A stretch of 39,187 nucleotides of DNA from the NCBI GenBank assembly GCA_025454835.1, contig JALONQ010000024.1, forward strand, positions 1 to 39,187, given 5' to 3'. The position numbers were made by a program, and so were the translations under genes. Below, in pieces: positions 10,036-17,986 of the stretch. The notes under the pieces are model-generated. The model did no database searches. It was not told the origin of the DNA and worked only from the letters and a program-made list of their open reading frames with translations. The stretch's first letter is position 1. Each line of letters opens with the position of its first letter. This DNA is from Bacteroidota bacterium. Its GTDB lineage: Bacteria; Bacteroidota; Ignavibacteria; UBA10030.

Positions 10036-11136
10036 TCACAGCAGGTCCAGCACCATTTCTGCGATGGTATCGGCCGCACGAGGTTTGCCGAGTTGCCTCG
10101 CGGCCAGTTCCATTTCCCGTCGCCGTGCAGGATCGTTCGCCAACTTCAGGACCTCCGGCGCCAGTCGCTCCATCACATCCTTGTCGGGTACCACGATCGC
10201 CGCACCCGCCGCCTCCATGGACCGTGCGTTCTTGGTCTGGTGGTCGGCCGCCGCATGCGGATACGGTACCAGCACGCTCGCCTTGCCGATCGCGGTCAAT
10301 TCCGCCAGCGTCGAAGCTCCGGCCCGAGCCACAACAAGATCGGCTGCGGCGTACGCGGCGTCCATGTCCTCGATGAACCCCGTGACCCTACCGACTCCGG
10401 CCTTGCCGAATCGCTCCGTCAGGTCGGCTTCGTCCGTCCGTCCCGTCTGCCAGATCAACTGCAGCCCGGCGGCCCTGATCGCCTCAGCCGAGGCGGCCAC
10501 CGTCCGGTTGATCGACGACGCCCCAAGACTCCCGCCGACGATCAGCACCGTCGCACGAGCGGCGTCCAGCCCGAACTGCGCCCGGGCCGCCGAACGATCG
10601 GCCGTTCCCAACCCTTTCCGCACCGGCGTTCCGACGACCGTCACATGGTCCGTCGGCGACAACCAACGCTTCGTGTCTTCGAAGGACACGAGGAGCCGGT
10701 CCACGCGAGACGCCAGCAAGCGTGTCGTCATGCCCGGATACGCGTTCGACTCGTGCACGACCGTCGGGATGCCCATCCACGAAGCCACGGCCAGTACCGG
10801 CCCGCAGACATAGCCGCCAGTACCGACAACGACCAGCGGACGAAAGCGCCCCAGGGCCCGCCACGATTGCCACAACGACACGACAACTTTCACAGGGAAG
10901 AGCAGGTTGCCCGGGCGCAGACTGCGATGGAAGCCGCTGATCCAGATCGACGCGAACGGATATCCCTTGGCGGGGACGACCCGCGCTTCGATCTTGCCCG
11001 AAGTGCCAAAGAACAGGAACTCAGCGTCTGGACGGCGTTCCTTCAACGCTTCGGCGACGGCGATCGCCGGGTACAAATGACCGCCCGTCCCTCCGCCCGC
11101 CAACGCCACGCGCAGTGTCGTTGCCATACGTGTCAC
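10036..11136 (-). CDS. murG: UDP-GlcNAc:lipid I N-acetylglucosaminyltransferase
   Basis: The 366-residue GT28 enzyme adds GlcNAc to lipid I, making lipid II, at the inner face of the cytoplasmic membrane. The family signature GGGTGGHLYPA is at the N-terminus, the mid-protein acceptor-side loop GTGGYVCGP follows, and the donor-site region (RAGASTLAEL, PYPHAAADHQ) is in the C-terminal half. The GTG at 11136 overlaps the ftsW stop as GTGA; an ATG three codons later is the alternative. Length is normal. Confidence 0.96.
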   Translation of the reverse strand: MTRMATTLRVALAGGGTGGHLYPAIAVAEALKERRPDAEFLFFGTSGKIEARVVPAKGYPFASIWISGFHRSLRPGNLLFPVKVVVSLWQSWRALGRFRPLVVVGTGGYVCGPVLAVASWMGIPTVVHESNAYPGMTTRLLASRVDRLLVSFEDTKRWLSPTDHVTVVGTPVRKGLGTADRSAARAQFGLDAARATVLIVGGSLGASSINRTVAASAEAIRAAGLQLIWQTGRTDEADLTERFGKAGVGRVTGFIEDMDAAYAAADLVVARAGASTLAELTAIGKASVLVPYPHAAADHQTKNARSMEAAGAAIVVPDKDVMERLAPEVLKLANDPARRREMELAARQLGKPRAADTIAEMVLDLL

Positions 11137-12290
11137 GCCGGCGTACCCACCGCCGGCTCTGCGTCGGCCACCGAGTTCGTCGACGACAATCGGGGGTGGA
11201 GGTCGGTGTACGCCGAGATATTCAGCAGCACGCCGACCGCGAACGATGAGAACAGGAGCGACGAGCCGCCATACGACACGAACGGCATCGGCTGGCCGGT
11301 CGTCGGCAGCACGCCGATCGCCACGCCGGCATTCACGAGAGCATAGAAGGCGATCGTGCTCGTGATCGCCAGCGCCAGCAGCTGACCGAACTCATCTTTT
11401 GCCACGCGCGCGATCTTGAACCCTCGCAACAGGATGACGAGGAACAGGAACAGGAAGAAGAGCGTCCCGACCAGGCCGTACTCTTCCCCCACGATCGAAA
11501 AGACAAAGTCGCCGTACGACTCGGGCAGGAACAGGTCCCGCTGCCGGCTCTCACCGGGTCCGACGCCGAAGAGACCGCCGTTGGCGAATCCGATGAGACC
11601 TTGCAGCAACTGATAGCTGTGTCCCCCTCCCGACGAGCCCGTCAGGAACGATTGGATGCGCGCCATCCGGTACGGAGCGCTGACGGCGTAGATCGCGAGC
11701 GCCGGGATCGCCAACGCCGCCGTCCCGAGCAGGTGCGACCATCGGGCCCGGCTCATGAACAGAAGGATGAAGCTGAGGGCGGCGATCATCGCGCCGGCGC
11801 TGAAATTCGGCTGCAGCATGACGAGTCCGACGACCGCCCCGACCCAGATCATCATGGGAACGTAGCCGTGCTTGAAGTCGCGTACGAGCTCTCCCTTGAC
11901 GGCGATGAGCGCGCACAGGTGGAAGAGCAACGCGAACTTCGCCAACTCAGACGGCTGAAGGCCGAATCCGCCGAGACGCAGCCAGCGTGTCGCGCCCTTC
12001 GTCTCGCCACCCAGCACGAGCGTCGTGGCCAACAGCACGATGGCGCCGATCAGGACCGGTTTCGTGAACTTCCGGTACACCCGGTAGGGGATGAACATGC
12101 CGGCAAAGATCGCGCCGATACCGAGCACGACCTTGAGGAGGTGCGAGTTCAGCAGTCGTTCTGACTCGCCGAATTTCTCATAGGCCCAGGTCGCCGACGC
12201 GCTGTAGACGACGCCGAGACTCAGCACCATCAAGAGCAGCACCACGGTCAGCAACGGAAGGTCGATATGATTGCGTTGACGCTCGTTCAC
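11133..12290 (-). CDS. ftsW: Peptidoglycan glycosyltransferase FtsW
   Basis: The 385-residue SEDS protein with about ten membrane segments polymerises septal glycan strands together with FtsI. The signature GATRWLRLGGFGLQPSELAK is present near 110-130, the large extracytoplasmic loop with a GxGxGESRQR-type segment follows (GVGPGESRQRDLFLP), and PFVSYGGSSLL is near the C-terminus. RodA is the alternative, but the position between murD and murG argues for FtsW. The start is GTG at 12290, overlapping murD as GTGA. Confidence 0.95.
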   Translation of the reverse strand: MNERQRNHIDLPLLTVVLLLMVLSLGVVYSASATWAYEKFGESERLLNSHLLKVVLGIGAIFAGMFIPYRVYRKFTKPVLIGAIVLLATTLVLGGETKGATRWLRLGGFGLQPSELAKFALLFHLCALIAVKGELVRDFKHGYVPMMIWVGAVVGLVMLQPNFSAGAMIAALSFILLFMSRARWSHLLGTAALAIPALAIYAVSAPYRMARIQSFLTGSSGGGHSYQLLQGLIGFANGGLFGVGPGESRQRDLFLPESYGDFVFSIVGEEYGLVGTLFFLFLFLVILLRGFKIARVAKDEFGQLLALAITSTIAFYALVNAGVAIGVLPTTGQPMPFVSYGGSSLLFSSFAVGVLLNISAYTDLHPRLSSTNSVADAEPAVGTPA

Positions 12291-13639
12291 AGCGCGTTCA
12301 CCAGTTCTTTGAAGACCCGTCCCCGATGTTCGTAGTTCTGGAACCAGTCGAACGAGGCGCAGGCCGGCGAGAGCAGCACGACGTCGCCGGCGTCCGCGAC
12401 GAATCGCGCCGTCGAGACCGCCTCTTCCATCGAAGACGCCTTCTTGATCACGGCCATGCCCGCGAAGGCCTCCGCGACCTTGTCCGCTGATTCACCGATG
12501 GCCACGACCGCCTTCACCCGCTGTTTGACCAGGTCGAGCAGCCTCGAGTAATCATTCCCCTTGTCGCGTCCACCGAGCATCAGCACGATCGGGGCCGTGA
12601 ACGCCTGCAGGGCATACCAGACCGAATCGACGTTCGTTGCTTTCGAGTCATTGTAGTACCGCACCCCCTGGATCTCGCGGACGAATTCGAGCCGGTGCTC
12701 GACGCCTTTGAAGTTCCGGAGCGTCGCCCGCAACGACGCCGGACTCACGCCACACAGCAACCCGACCAGCGCGGCCGCCATCGCGTTCTGCAGATTGTGG
12801 CGGCCTTTGATCGTGATCTCATCGGCGCGGATGATCTCGCGTGGCACTCCATCGATCGAGGCGACCATCATCTCGTCCTGAACCCAAGCTCCATCGGTCG
12901 CCGACCGCGTCAGGCCGAACGGGAGCTTCCGGCATCGGCACTGCTCTGCCACCTTCGCTGTCCACGGGTCGTCCGCCCCGAACACAAACGTATCGCCCGA
13001 CTCCTGTGCCTGAAAGATCCGCGATTTCGACGCCGCGTAGCGCTCCATCGAGTTGCCGTACCGGTCCATGTGGTCGGGCGTGATGTTCAGCAGCACCGAG
13101 ACCTTCGGCCGGAACGTTTCGCAGTGGTCGAGCTGGAACGAGCTCACCTCCAACACCGCCCACTCCTCGGGCGTCATACCGCCGACCACTTCGGAGAACG
13201 CCGTTCCGATGTTGCCGGCCACGGTATGACGGATGCGCGCATCGCCCAGCATGCGTCCGATGAGCGTGGTCGTCGTCGTCTTACCGTTGCTGCCGGTGAT
13301 CGCCGCGACCGGCCCGGGACAGAACCACGACGCCAATTCCAACTCGCTCACGACGGGAATACCCCGGCGGAAAGCCTCCGCGATGACCGGCGACGAGCTC
13401 GGCACTCCGGGGCTGATCACCATCAGCCCGCACTCAAAGACCCGGCCGCTGTGCCCCCCTGTCTCATGGTTCACGCTCGCATCCTTGAGCCGCTGGACCG
13501 ACGGCCCGAGCTTTTCAGCCGTCGCCAGGTCGCTGACGAATGGCGTACCGCCAGTCGCGACGACCAGCTTCGCCGCGGCCAGCCCGCTGCGCGCCGCCCC
13601 GATGATCGTTACCGCCCCTTGTACGAGCTCGCGACCCAC
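12287..13639 (-). CDS. murD: UDP-N-acetylmuramoyl-L-alanine--D-glutamate ligase
   Basis: The ligase adds D-glutamate to UDP-MurNAc-L-Ala. The N-terminal VTIIGAARSGLAAAKL fold, the ATP loop ITGSNGKTTTTTL, the DHMDRYG and AASKSRIF segments, YYNDSKATN and the C-terminal LLSPACASFDWF are all present. I chose the GTG at 13639 (450 residues) because it places about ten residues before the first beta strand, as in other MurD proteins. A GTG at 13702 would add 21 unlike residues. Neither has a good ribosome site, so the start is uncertain. The gap to mraY is 123 bases. Confidence 0.93.
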   Translation of the reverse strand: MGRELVQGAVTIIGAARSGLAAAKLVVATGGTPFVSDLATAEKLGPSVQRLKDASVNHETGGHSGRVFECGLMVISPGVPSSSPVIAEAFRRGIPVVSELELASWFCPGPVAAITGSNGKTTTTTLIGRMLGDARIRHTVAGNIGTAFSEVVGGMTPEEWAVLEVSSFQLDHCETFRPKVSVLLNITPDHMDRYGNSMERYAASKSRIFQAQESGDTFVFGADDPWTAKVAEQCRCRKLPFGLTRSATDGAWVQDEMMVASIDGVPREIIRADEITIKGRHNLQNAMAAALVGLLCGVSPASLRATLRNFKGVEHRLEFVREIQGVRYYNDSKATNVDSVWYALQAFTAPIVLMLGGRDKGNDYSRLLDLVKQRVKAVVAIGESADKVAEAFAGMAVIKKASSMEEAVSTARFVADAGDVVLLSPACASFDWFQNYEHRGRVFKELVNAL

Positions 13640-13762
13640 GCTAGTGCCGTTTCGCGAAAAGAACCTTGTCTGGAACACAGAAGTGCGTCGAAGAACGAGC
13701 ACGAGGGCACGTTCCCAAGGCCGTTCCAGCGTGTCTCAGAGCATGGACCATTGGGCACGGCA

Positions 13763-14887
13763 CTACCGCACCTTGAAGGTCGCGAGCGTGATGATCATGA
13801 GCAGGATCGCGACGATGTAGAATCGCGTCACGATCTTCGGCTCCGGCCAGCCGAGCAATTCAAAATGATGGTGGATGGGAGACATCCGAAACACCCGTCG
13901 TCCCTCTCCATATTTCCGTTTGGTGTACTTGAAGTACGACCGCTGAATGATGACCGACAGCGTCTCCATCAGAAAGATGCCGCCGAGCGTTGGCAGCAAC
14001 AGCTCCTTCTTGAGGAGGACGCACATCGCACCGATGATGCCGCCCAGCGCCAGCGAACCGGTATCGCCCATGAAGACCTGGGCGGGATACGAGTTGTACC
14101 ACAGGAACCCGAGGGCCGCGCCCCCCATGGCCACGCAGAAGATCGCCAGCTCGCCCGAACCGCGCAGGAACGGGATCGTGAGGTAACCGCTCAGCTCAAA
14201 GTTGCCCGTGATGTACGCGATGATCGCCAGCGTCACGCTCACGATGCCGACCGTGCCGATCGCCAGCCCGTCGAGCCCGTCCGTGAGATTGACGGCGTTC
14301 GACGTGGCCGTGATGATGAAGATGACCATCGGGATGTAGAACCACCCGAGGTCCAGCTCCAGATGCTTCACGAACGGGACCGTCGTGCTCGTCCGGATCG
14401 AAGCCAGGCTCGTGTCGATCCATTCCGGCGTGAAGACCATCACGCTCCCGAGCACGATGCCGACGAACACCTGGCCGACGATCTTGTACCGGCCGATCAG
14501 CCCCTTCGGCTTCTTCTTGACGACCTTCAGATAGTCGTCGAGGAAGCCGACGACGCCCAGCGTGACGGTGACGAACAGGATGAGCAGGATGTAGCCGTTC
14601 GTCAGATCGTTCCACAACAGAGTCGGGATGACGATCGAGGCCAGCACGATCAGTCCGCCCATCGTCGGCGTTCCGGCCTTCGAGAGGTGCGTCTTCGGCG
14701 CCTCCACCTTGGCCGCTTCGCCGATCTGATGTTCCTTCAGCTTCCGGATGATCTTTGGACCGAGCCAGAAGGCGATTACGAGCGCCGTGATGGCCGAAAG
14801 CCCGGCGCGAAATGTGATATACTTGAACACGCCGAACCCCGGCGGGTCGTACGTGTAGTGCAGCCACATGAAGAGGTGATACAACAT
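13763..14887 (-). CDS. mraY: Phospho-N-acetylmuramoyl-pentapeptide-transferase
   Basis: The 374-residue integral membrane enzyme transfers phospho-MurNAc-pentapeptide to undecaprenyl phosphate, making lipid I. Family motifs are clear: THLSKAGTPTMGG, the aspartate pair in GFLDDYLK, NAVNLTDGLDGLA, QVFMGDTGSL and the histidine motif MSPIHHHFELLGW. About ten membrane helices are evident. Length is close to the usual 360. ATG at 14887. Confidence 0.97.
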   Translation of the reverse strand: MLYHLFMWLHYTYDPPGFGVFKYITFRAGLSAITALVIAFWLGPKIIRKLKEHQIGEAAKVEAPKTHLSKAGTPTMGGLIVLASIVIPTLLWNDLTNGYILLILFVTVTLGVVGFLDDYLKVVKKKPKGLIGRYKIVGQVFVGIVLGSVMVFTPEWIDTSLASIRTSTTVPFVKHLELDLGWFYIPMVIFIITATSNAVNLTDGLDGLAIGTVGIVSVTLAIIAYITGNFELSGYLTIPFLRGSGELAIFCVAMGGAALGFLWYNSYPAQVFMGDTGSLALGGIIGAMCVLLKKELLLPTLGGIFLMETLSVIIQRSYFKYTKRKYGEGRRVFRMSPIHHHFELLGWPEPKIVTRFYIVAILLMIITLATFKVR

Positions 14888-14937
14888 CTACACGGTTCTC
14901 CCGAACATCATTCCACCGTGAATGTGGTCGTGTTTCT

Positions 14938-15010
14938 TGTCACCGCAAAGAGGTGGAGACGCGAAGCAATGCTTCCATTCTCTCGGCGCCTTCGCGTCTT
15001 GGCGGTTCAT
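14938..15010. repeat. Inverted repeat (CGCAAAGA octamer family) between murF and mraY
   Basis: The left arm has octamers CGCAAAGA, GGTGGAGA and CGCGAAGC from 14944. The right arm ends CGCGTCTTGGCGGTTCAT. GTCACCGC and GGCGGT close the element. It fills the 124-base murF-mraY spacer. Related elements are at 17948, 28096 and 32870. Confidence 0.65.
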
Positions 15011-15011
15011 C

Positions 15012-16403
15012 TTATCCCTGAGCCACGATCGCCGCCACGACTTCCTCCATCTGCATTCCGCGCGAACCCTTCACCAGGATCACGTCACCCGGACGCATGA
15101 TGTCCTGCAGTCGCCGGATCAACGCGCGCTTGTCGGCGAAGTGCTCTGCGGTCGACAGCCCCGATGCCCGTCCGATCTCCGCCGCCAACGTCCCGGTGGT
15201 GAACAACAGATCGACCTTTTCTTTCCGGACCGCCTTCCCGACGACCCGGTGCCCGGCCTCGGCCGTGGCGCCCAGCTCGAACATGTCTCCCAGCACCGCG
15301 ATGCGGCGACCGGATACCGAAAACGTCCTGAGCGTGGCCAGCGCCGCCAGCATCGAATCAGGATTGGCGTTGTACGTGTCGTTCAGCACTACCACGCCAT
15401 TCGCGCGAACGACCTGCATCCGCTTGTTTGCGGCGGGCACGGTGCCAAGCGCCCCGATCACGTCGCTTGAAGGCACGCCCAGCGTCAATCCGACGGTCGC
15501 CGCCGCCAGGGCGTTCATGCCGTTGTGAAGACCCGGGATCGCGACGCGTACTTCGAACGGCTTCCGCGAACCGCGGCGCAGGCTGAACACCGCCCGCCCG
15601 TCGCTGTCGGCCTTCAAGCGCGATCCCTTCACTGTCGCCGCGCGGCTCTTGAACCCGAACATCACCTTCTTCTTCACCGGCTTTGACCGGCGGACGATGC
15701 GGGCATCGTCACCGTTGACGAAGGCCGTACCGTCGTGCTCAACCAGCCATTGCCACAGCTCCGCCTCCGCATCGGCCACGCTGTCGAGCGACCCGAAGAA
15801 CTCCATGTGCTCGTGGCCGATGTTCGTCAGGAGCCCGTGGGTCGGTTCCGCCACCGAGCAGAGGTACGCGATCTCACCCGGATGGTTTGTCCCGACCTCG
15901 ATCACGGCCGCTTCGTGCTTCGGCTCGAACCGGAACAGCGTCTGCGGCACGCCAATGTGGTTGTTGAGGTTCCCCTCCGTCGCCAGCACCTTCATCCTGC
16001 GCGACAGGACCGCCTTCAGCATTTCCTTCGTCGTCGTCTTGCCGTTGCTGCCGCCGACGGCGATGACCGGTATGTCAAATCTTCGCCGAACGAGCCGCGC
16101 TAGCGCTCCGAGCGTCTGGACCGTATCCTCGACCACGACACGCGGTACGTGCAGACGCGTCATCATCGGGCCGTTCGCCTCCGCCCATCGGGCGTCGACG
16201 ACGATACCGGACGCGCCTCGTTCGACCGCCGCGCTCACGAAATCGTGGCCGTCGAACCGCTCGCCCCGGATCGCGACGAAGAGGTCCCCCGTTCCCACCG
16301 ATCGTGAATCGGTCGACACGCCCGTCGCGGTCCAACGCTCCGCCGACAGGTCGAACGCTCCACGCTGCGGCACCGTCCGCAGATCGGCCAACGACAGCTT
16401 CAC
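15012..16403 (-). CDS. murF: UDP-MurNAc-tripeptide--D-Ala-D-Ala ligase
   Basis: The 463-residue Mur ligase adds D-Ala-D-Ala to complete the pentapeptide. The N-terminal domain carries GVSTDSRSVGTGDLFVAIRGERFDGHDF; the ATP loop GSNGKTTTKEML is followed by the typical TEGNLNNHIGVPQTL; VLNDTYNANPDSM is in the C-terminal domain. The open frame extends upstream, but that part is the shadow of murE. The GTG at 16403 overlaps the murE stop as GTGA and gives the normal length. No ddl gene, which makes its dipeptide substrate, is in the window. Confidence 0.96.
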   Translation of the reverse strand: MKLSLADLRTVPQRGAFDLSAERWTATGVSTDSRSVGTGDLFVAIRGERFDGHDFVSAAVERGASGIVVDARWAEANGPMMTRLHVPRVVVEDTVQTLGALARLVRRRFDIPVIAVGGSNGKTTTKEMLKAVLSRRMKVLATEGNLNNHIGVPQTLFRFEPKHEAAVIEVGTNHPGEIAYLCSVAEPTHGLLTNIGHEHMEFFGSLDSVADAEAELWQWLVEHDGTAFVNGDDARIVRRSKPVKKKVMFGFKSRAATVKGSRLKADSDGRAVFSLRRGSRKPFEVRVAIPGLHNGMNALAAATVGLTLGVPSSDVIGALGTVPAANKRMQVVRANGVVVLNDTYNANPDSMLAALATLRTFSVSGRRIAVLGDMFELGATAEAGHRVVGKAVRKEKVDLLFTTGTLAAEIGRASGLSTAEHFADKRALIRRLQDIMRPGDVILVKGSRGMQMEEVVAAIVAQG

Positions 16404-17896
16404 GCGACCGCCTCCACTTCTTCCCGGTCGCTGAAATGATGCTTCTCGCGACCGATCACCTGATAGTCCTCGTGTCCTTTGCCGGCGACGAGGATCACGT
16501 CGCCCGGCCCTGCCTGCGAGGCGGCCCAACCGATCGCCGCCTTCCGGTCCGCATCCCGATGCGCCGTATGGCCCGCCGGAAACCCTGCCGAGATCTCGTC
16601 GATGATCCGCTCCGGATCTTCGGTGCGGGGATTGTCCGACGTGACCACGATGACATCTGCCAGCTTCGCGGCGACGGCCCCCATCTGCGGCCGTTTCGTC
16701 CTGTCGCGATCTCCGCCGGCGCCGAACACGACGAACAACCGTCCGCCGTTCTCCGGCGTCATGAGCGATCGCGCCGCGGCCAGGCACTTCTCCAATGCAT
16801 CGGGCGTGTGCGCGTAGTCGACGATGGCCGTCCAGCCGCGCTTCGAGGCGATCCGCTCGAACCGTCCCCGCACGCGATCCGCCGCCATCACGCCCGCAAT
16901 GACCTGCTCGCGCGGCAGTCCGATCGCCAGACCGGCGGCCGTCGCGGCGAGCGCGTTCTCCACGTTGAACTGGCCGACGAGCGGGGTCCGCACGGTGAAC
17001 CGACCTCGTTCATCCTCGAGCTCCAGCACCGATCCGTCGATGCTCGTCGTGGCATTCCGAAGCCTCAACTGCGCGTCGATCGACCTGCCGAATCGGTACA
17101 CGCGGGCCTTCGTGTCGGCGGTGATGCGGCCAGACCAAGGGTCGTCGGCATGCACGACCGCGGCGGCCGACGCTTCGAGCCCGTCGAACAAGATCTTCTT
17201 GGCGGCGAAATACGACTCCATCGTGCCGTGATAGTCGAGGTGGTCCTGCGTCAGGTTCGTGAAGACGCCGGCGGCGAACGGTACGCCGTGGACCCTCGAT
17301 TGCTGCAACGCGTGCGACGAGACCTCCATCGAGACCGCGAGACACTGCTCATCCCGCATGCGGGCGAAAGCTTGCTGCAACTCGAGCGATTCGGGCGTCG
17401 TGTGCGTGGCCGGCTCTGTCGTCGTACCGAATCGCACTTCGATCGTTCCGATCAGTCCGCACCGGCGTCCGGCTGTTTCGAGCACCGAACGCATGATCGT
17501 CGACGTCGTCGTCTTTCCGTTCGTGCCGGTGATGCCCACGATCGTCATTGCCGCCGCCGGCCGGCCGTAATAATTGGCCGCCATCTGCGCCAGCGCGACC
17601 CGCGAATCCGGAACGACCAGCTTCGCGACGCCGGTGTGCATGCACTCCGGGTCGCTGATCGCGTCGTCCCGTTCAACGACCACCACCTTCGCTCCCTGCG
17701 CGATGGCCGACGAGAGAAACCGGTGACCATCGGACGCGGAACCGCTGATCGCCACGAACAGGTCTCCTCGCTCGACGCGGCGAGAGTCATACTGGACCCG
17801 ATTGACCTCGACCTCATGCGTCACCACCATCCGCCCGAAGACGGTCTGGAACATCTTGCGGACCGTGACGTCCCGCATCAACTCGCCCAGTCTCAT
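16400..17896 (-). CDS. murE: UDP-MurNAc-dipeptide--meso-diaminopimelate ligase
   Basis: The 498-residue ligase adds the third residue of the stem peptide. The ATP loop GTNGKT is at 124-129, the carbamylated-lysine region at about 231-236 (AAKKIL), and DYAHTPDAL near 360. The DNPR motif at 421-424 is the signature for meso-diaminopimelate rather than lysine, so a directly cross-linked DAP-type wall is expected. The ATG at 17896 follows a 90-base gap after ftsI that contains a half repeat. It is coupled to murF by GTGA. Confidence 0.97.
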   Translation of the reverse strand: MRLGELMRDVTVRKMFQTVFGRMVVTHEVEVNRVQYDSRRVERGDLFVAISGSASDGHRFLSSAIAQGAKVVVVERDDAISDPECMHTGVAKLVVPDSRVALAQMAANYYGRPAAAMTIVGITGTNGKTTTSTIMRSVLETAGRRCGLIGTIEVRFGTTTEPATHTTPESLELQQAFARMRDEQCLAVSMEVSSHALQQSRVHGVPFAAGVFTNLTQDHLDYHGTMESYFAAKKILFDGLEASAAAVVHADDPWSGRITADTKARVYRFGRSIDAQLRLRNATTSIDGSVLELEDERGRFTVRTPLVGQFNVENALAATAAGLAIGLPREQVIAGVMAADRVRGRFERIASKRGWTAIVDYAHTPDALEKCLAAARSLMTPENGGRLFVVFGAGGDRDRTKRPQMGAVAAKLADVIVVTSDNPRTEDPERIIDEISAGFPAGHTAHRDADRKAAIGWAASQAGPGDVILVAGKGHEDYQVIGREKHHFSDREEVEAVA

Positions 17897-17947
17897 TCAG
17901 TCCCTTGGGTCGACCCGTGCCGCTTTTGGAACGACAGCATCACTGTT

Positions 17948-17976
17948 GGCTTTGCGTCGTGGCGTCTTTGCGGTGA
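17948..17976. repeat. Half copy of the octamer inverted repeat
   Basis: CTTTGCGTCGTGGCGTCTTTGCGGTGAA-like sequence matches the right arm of the elements at 14938, 28096 and 32870. No left arm is visible. It lies in the ftsI-murE spacer. Confidence 0.5.
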
Positions 17977-17986
17977 AGTTGTTCAT

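Noticed and set aside
12695-15100. 801-codon open frame on the plus strand
   Set aside because: It is antisense to murD and mraY, is rich in Arg, His and Asp as expected from a GC-rich shadow, and has no recognisable domain.
16404-16787. Apparent N-terminal extension of MurF
   Set aside because: It is the shadow of murE; the MurF domain begins right at the GTG at 16403.
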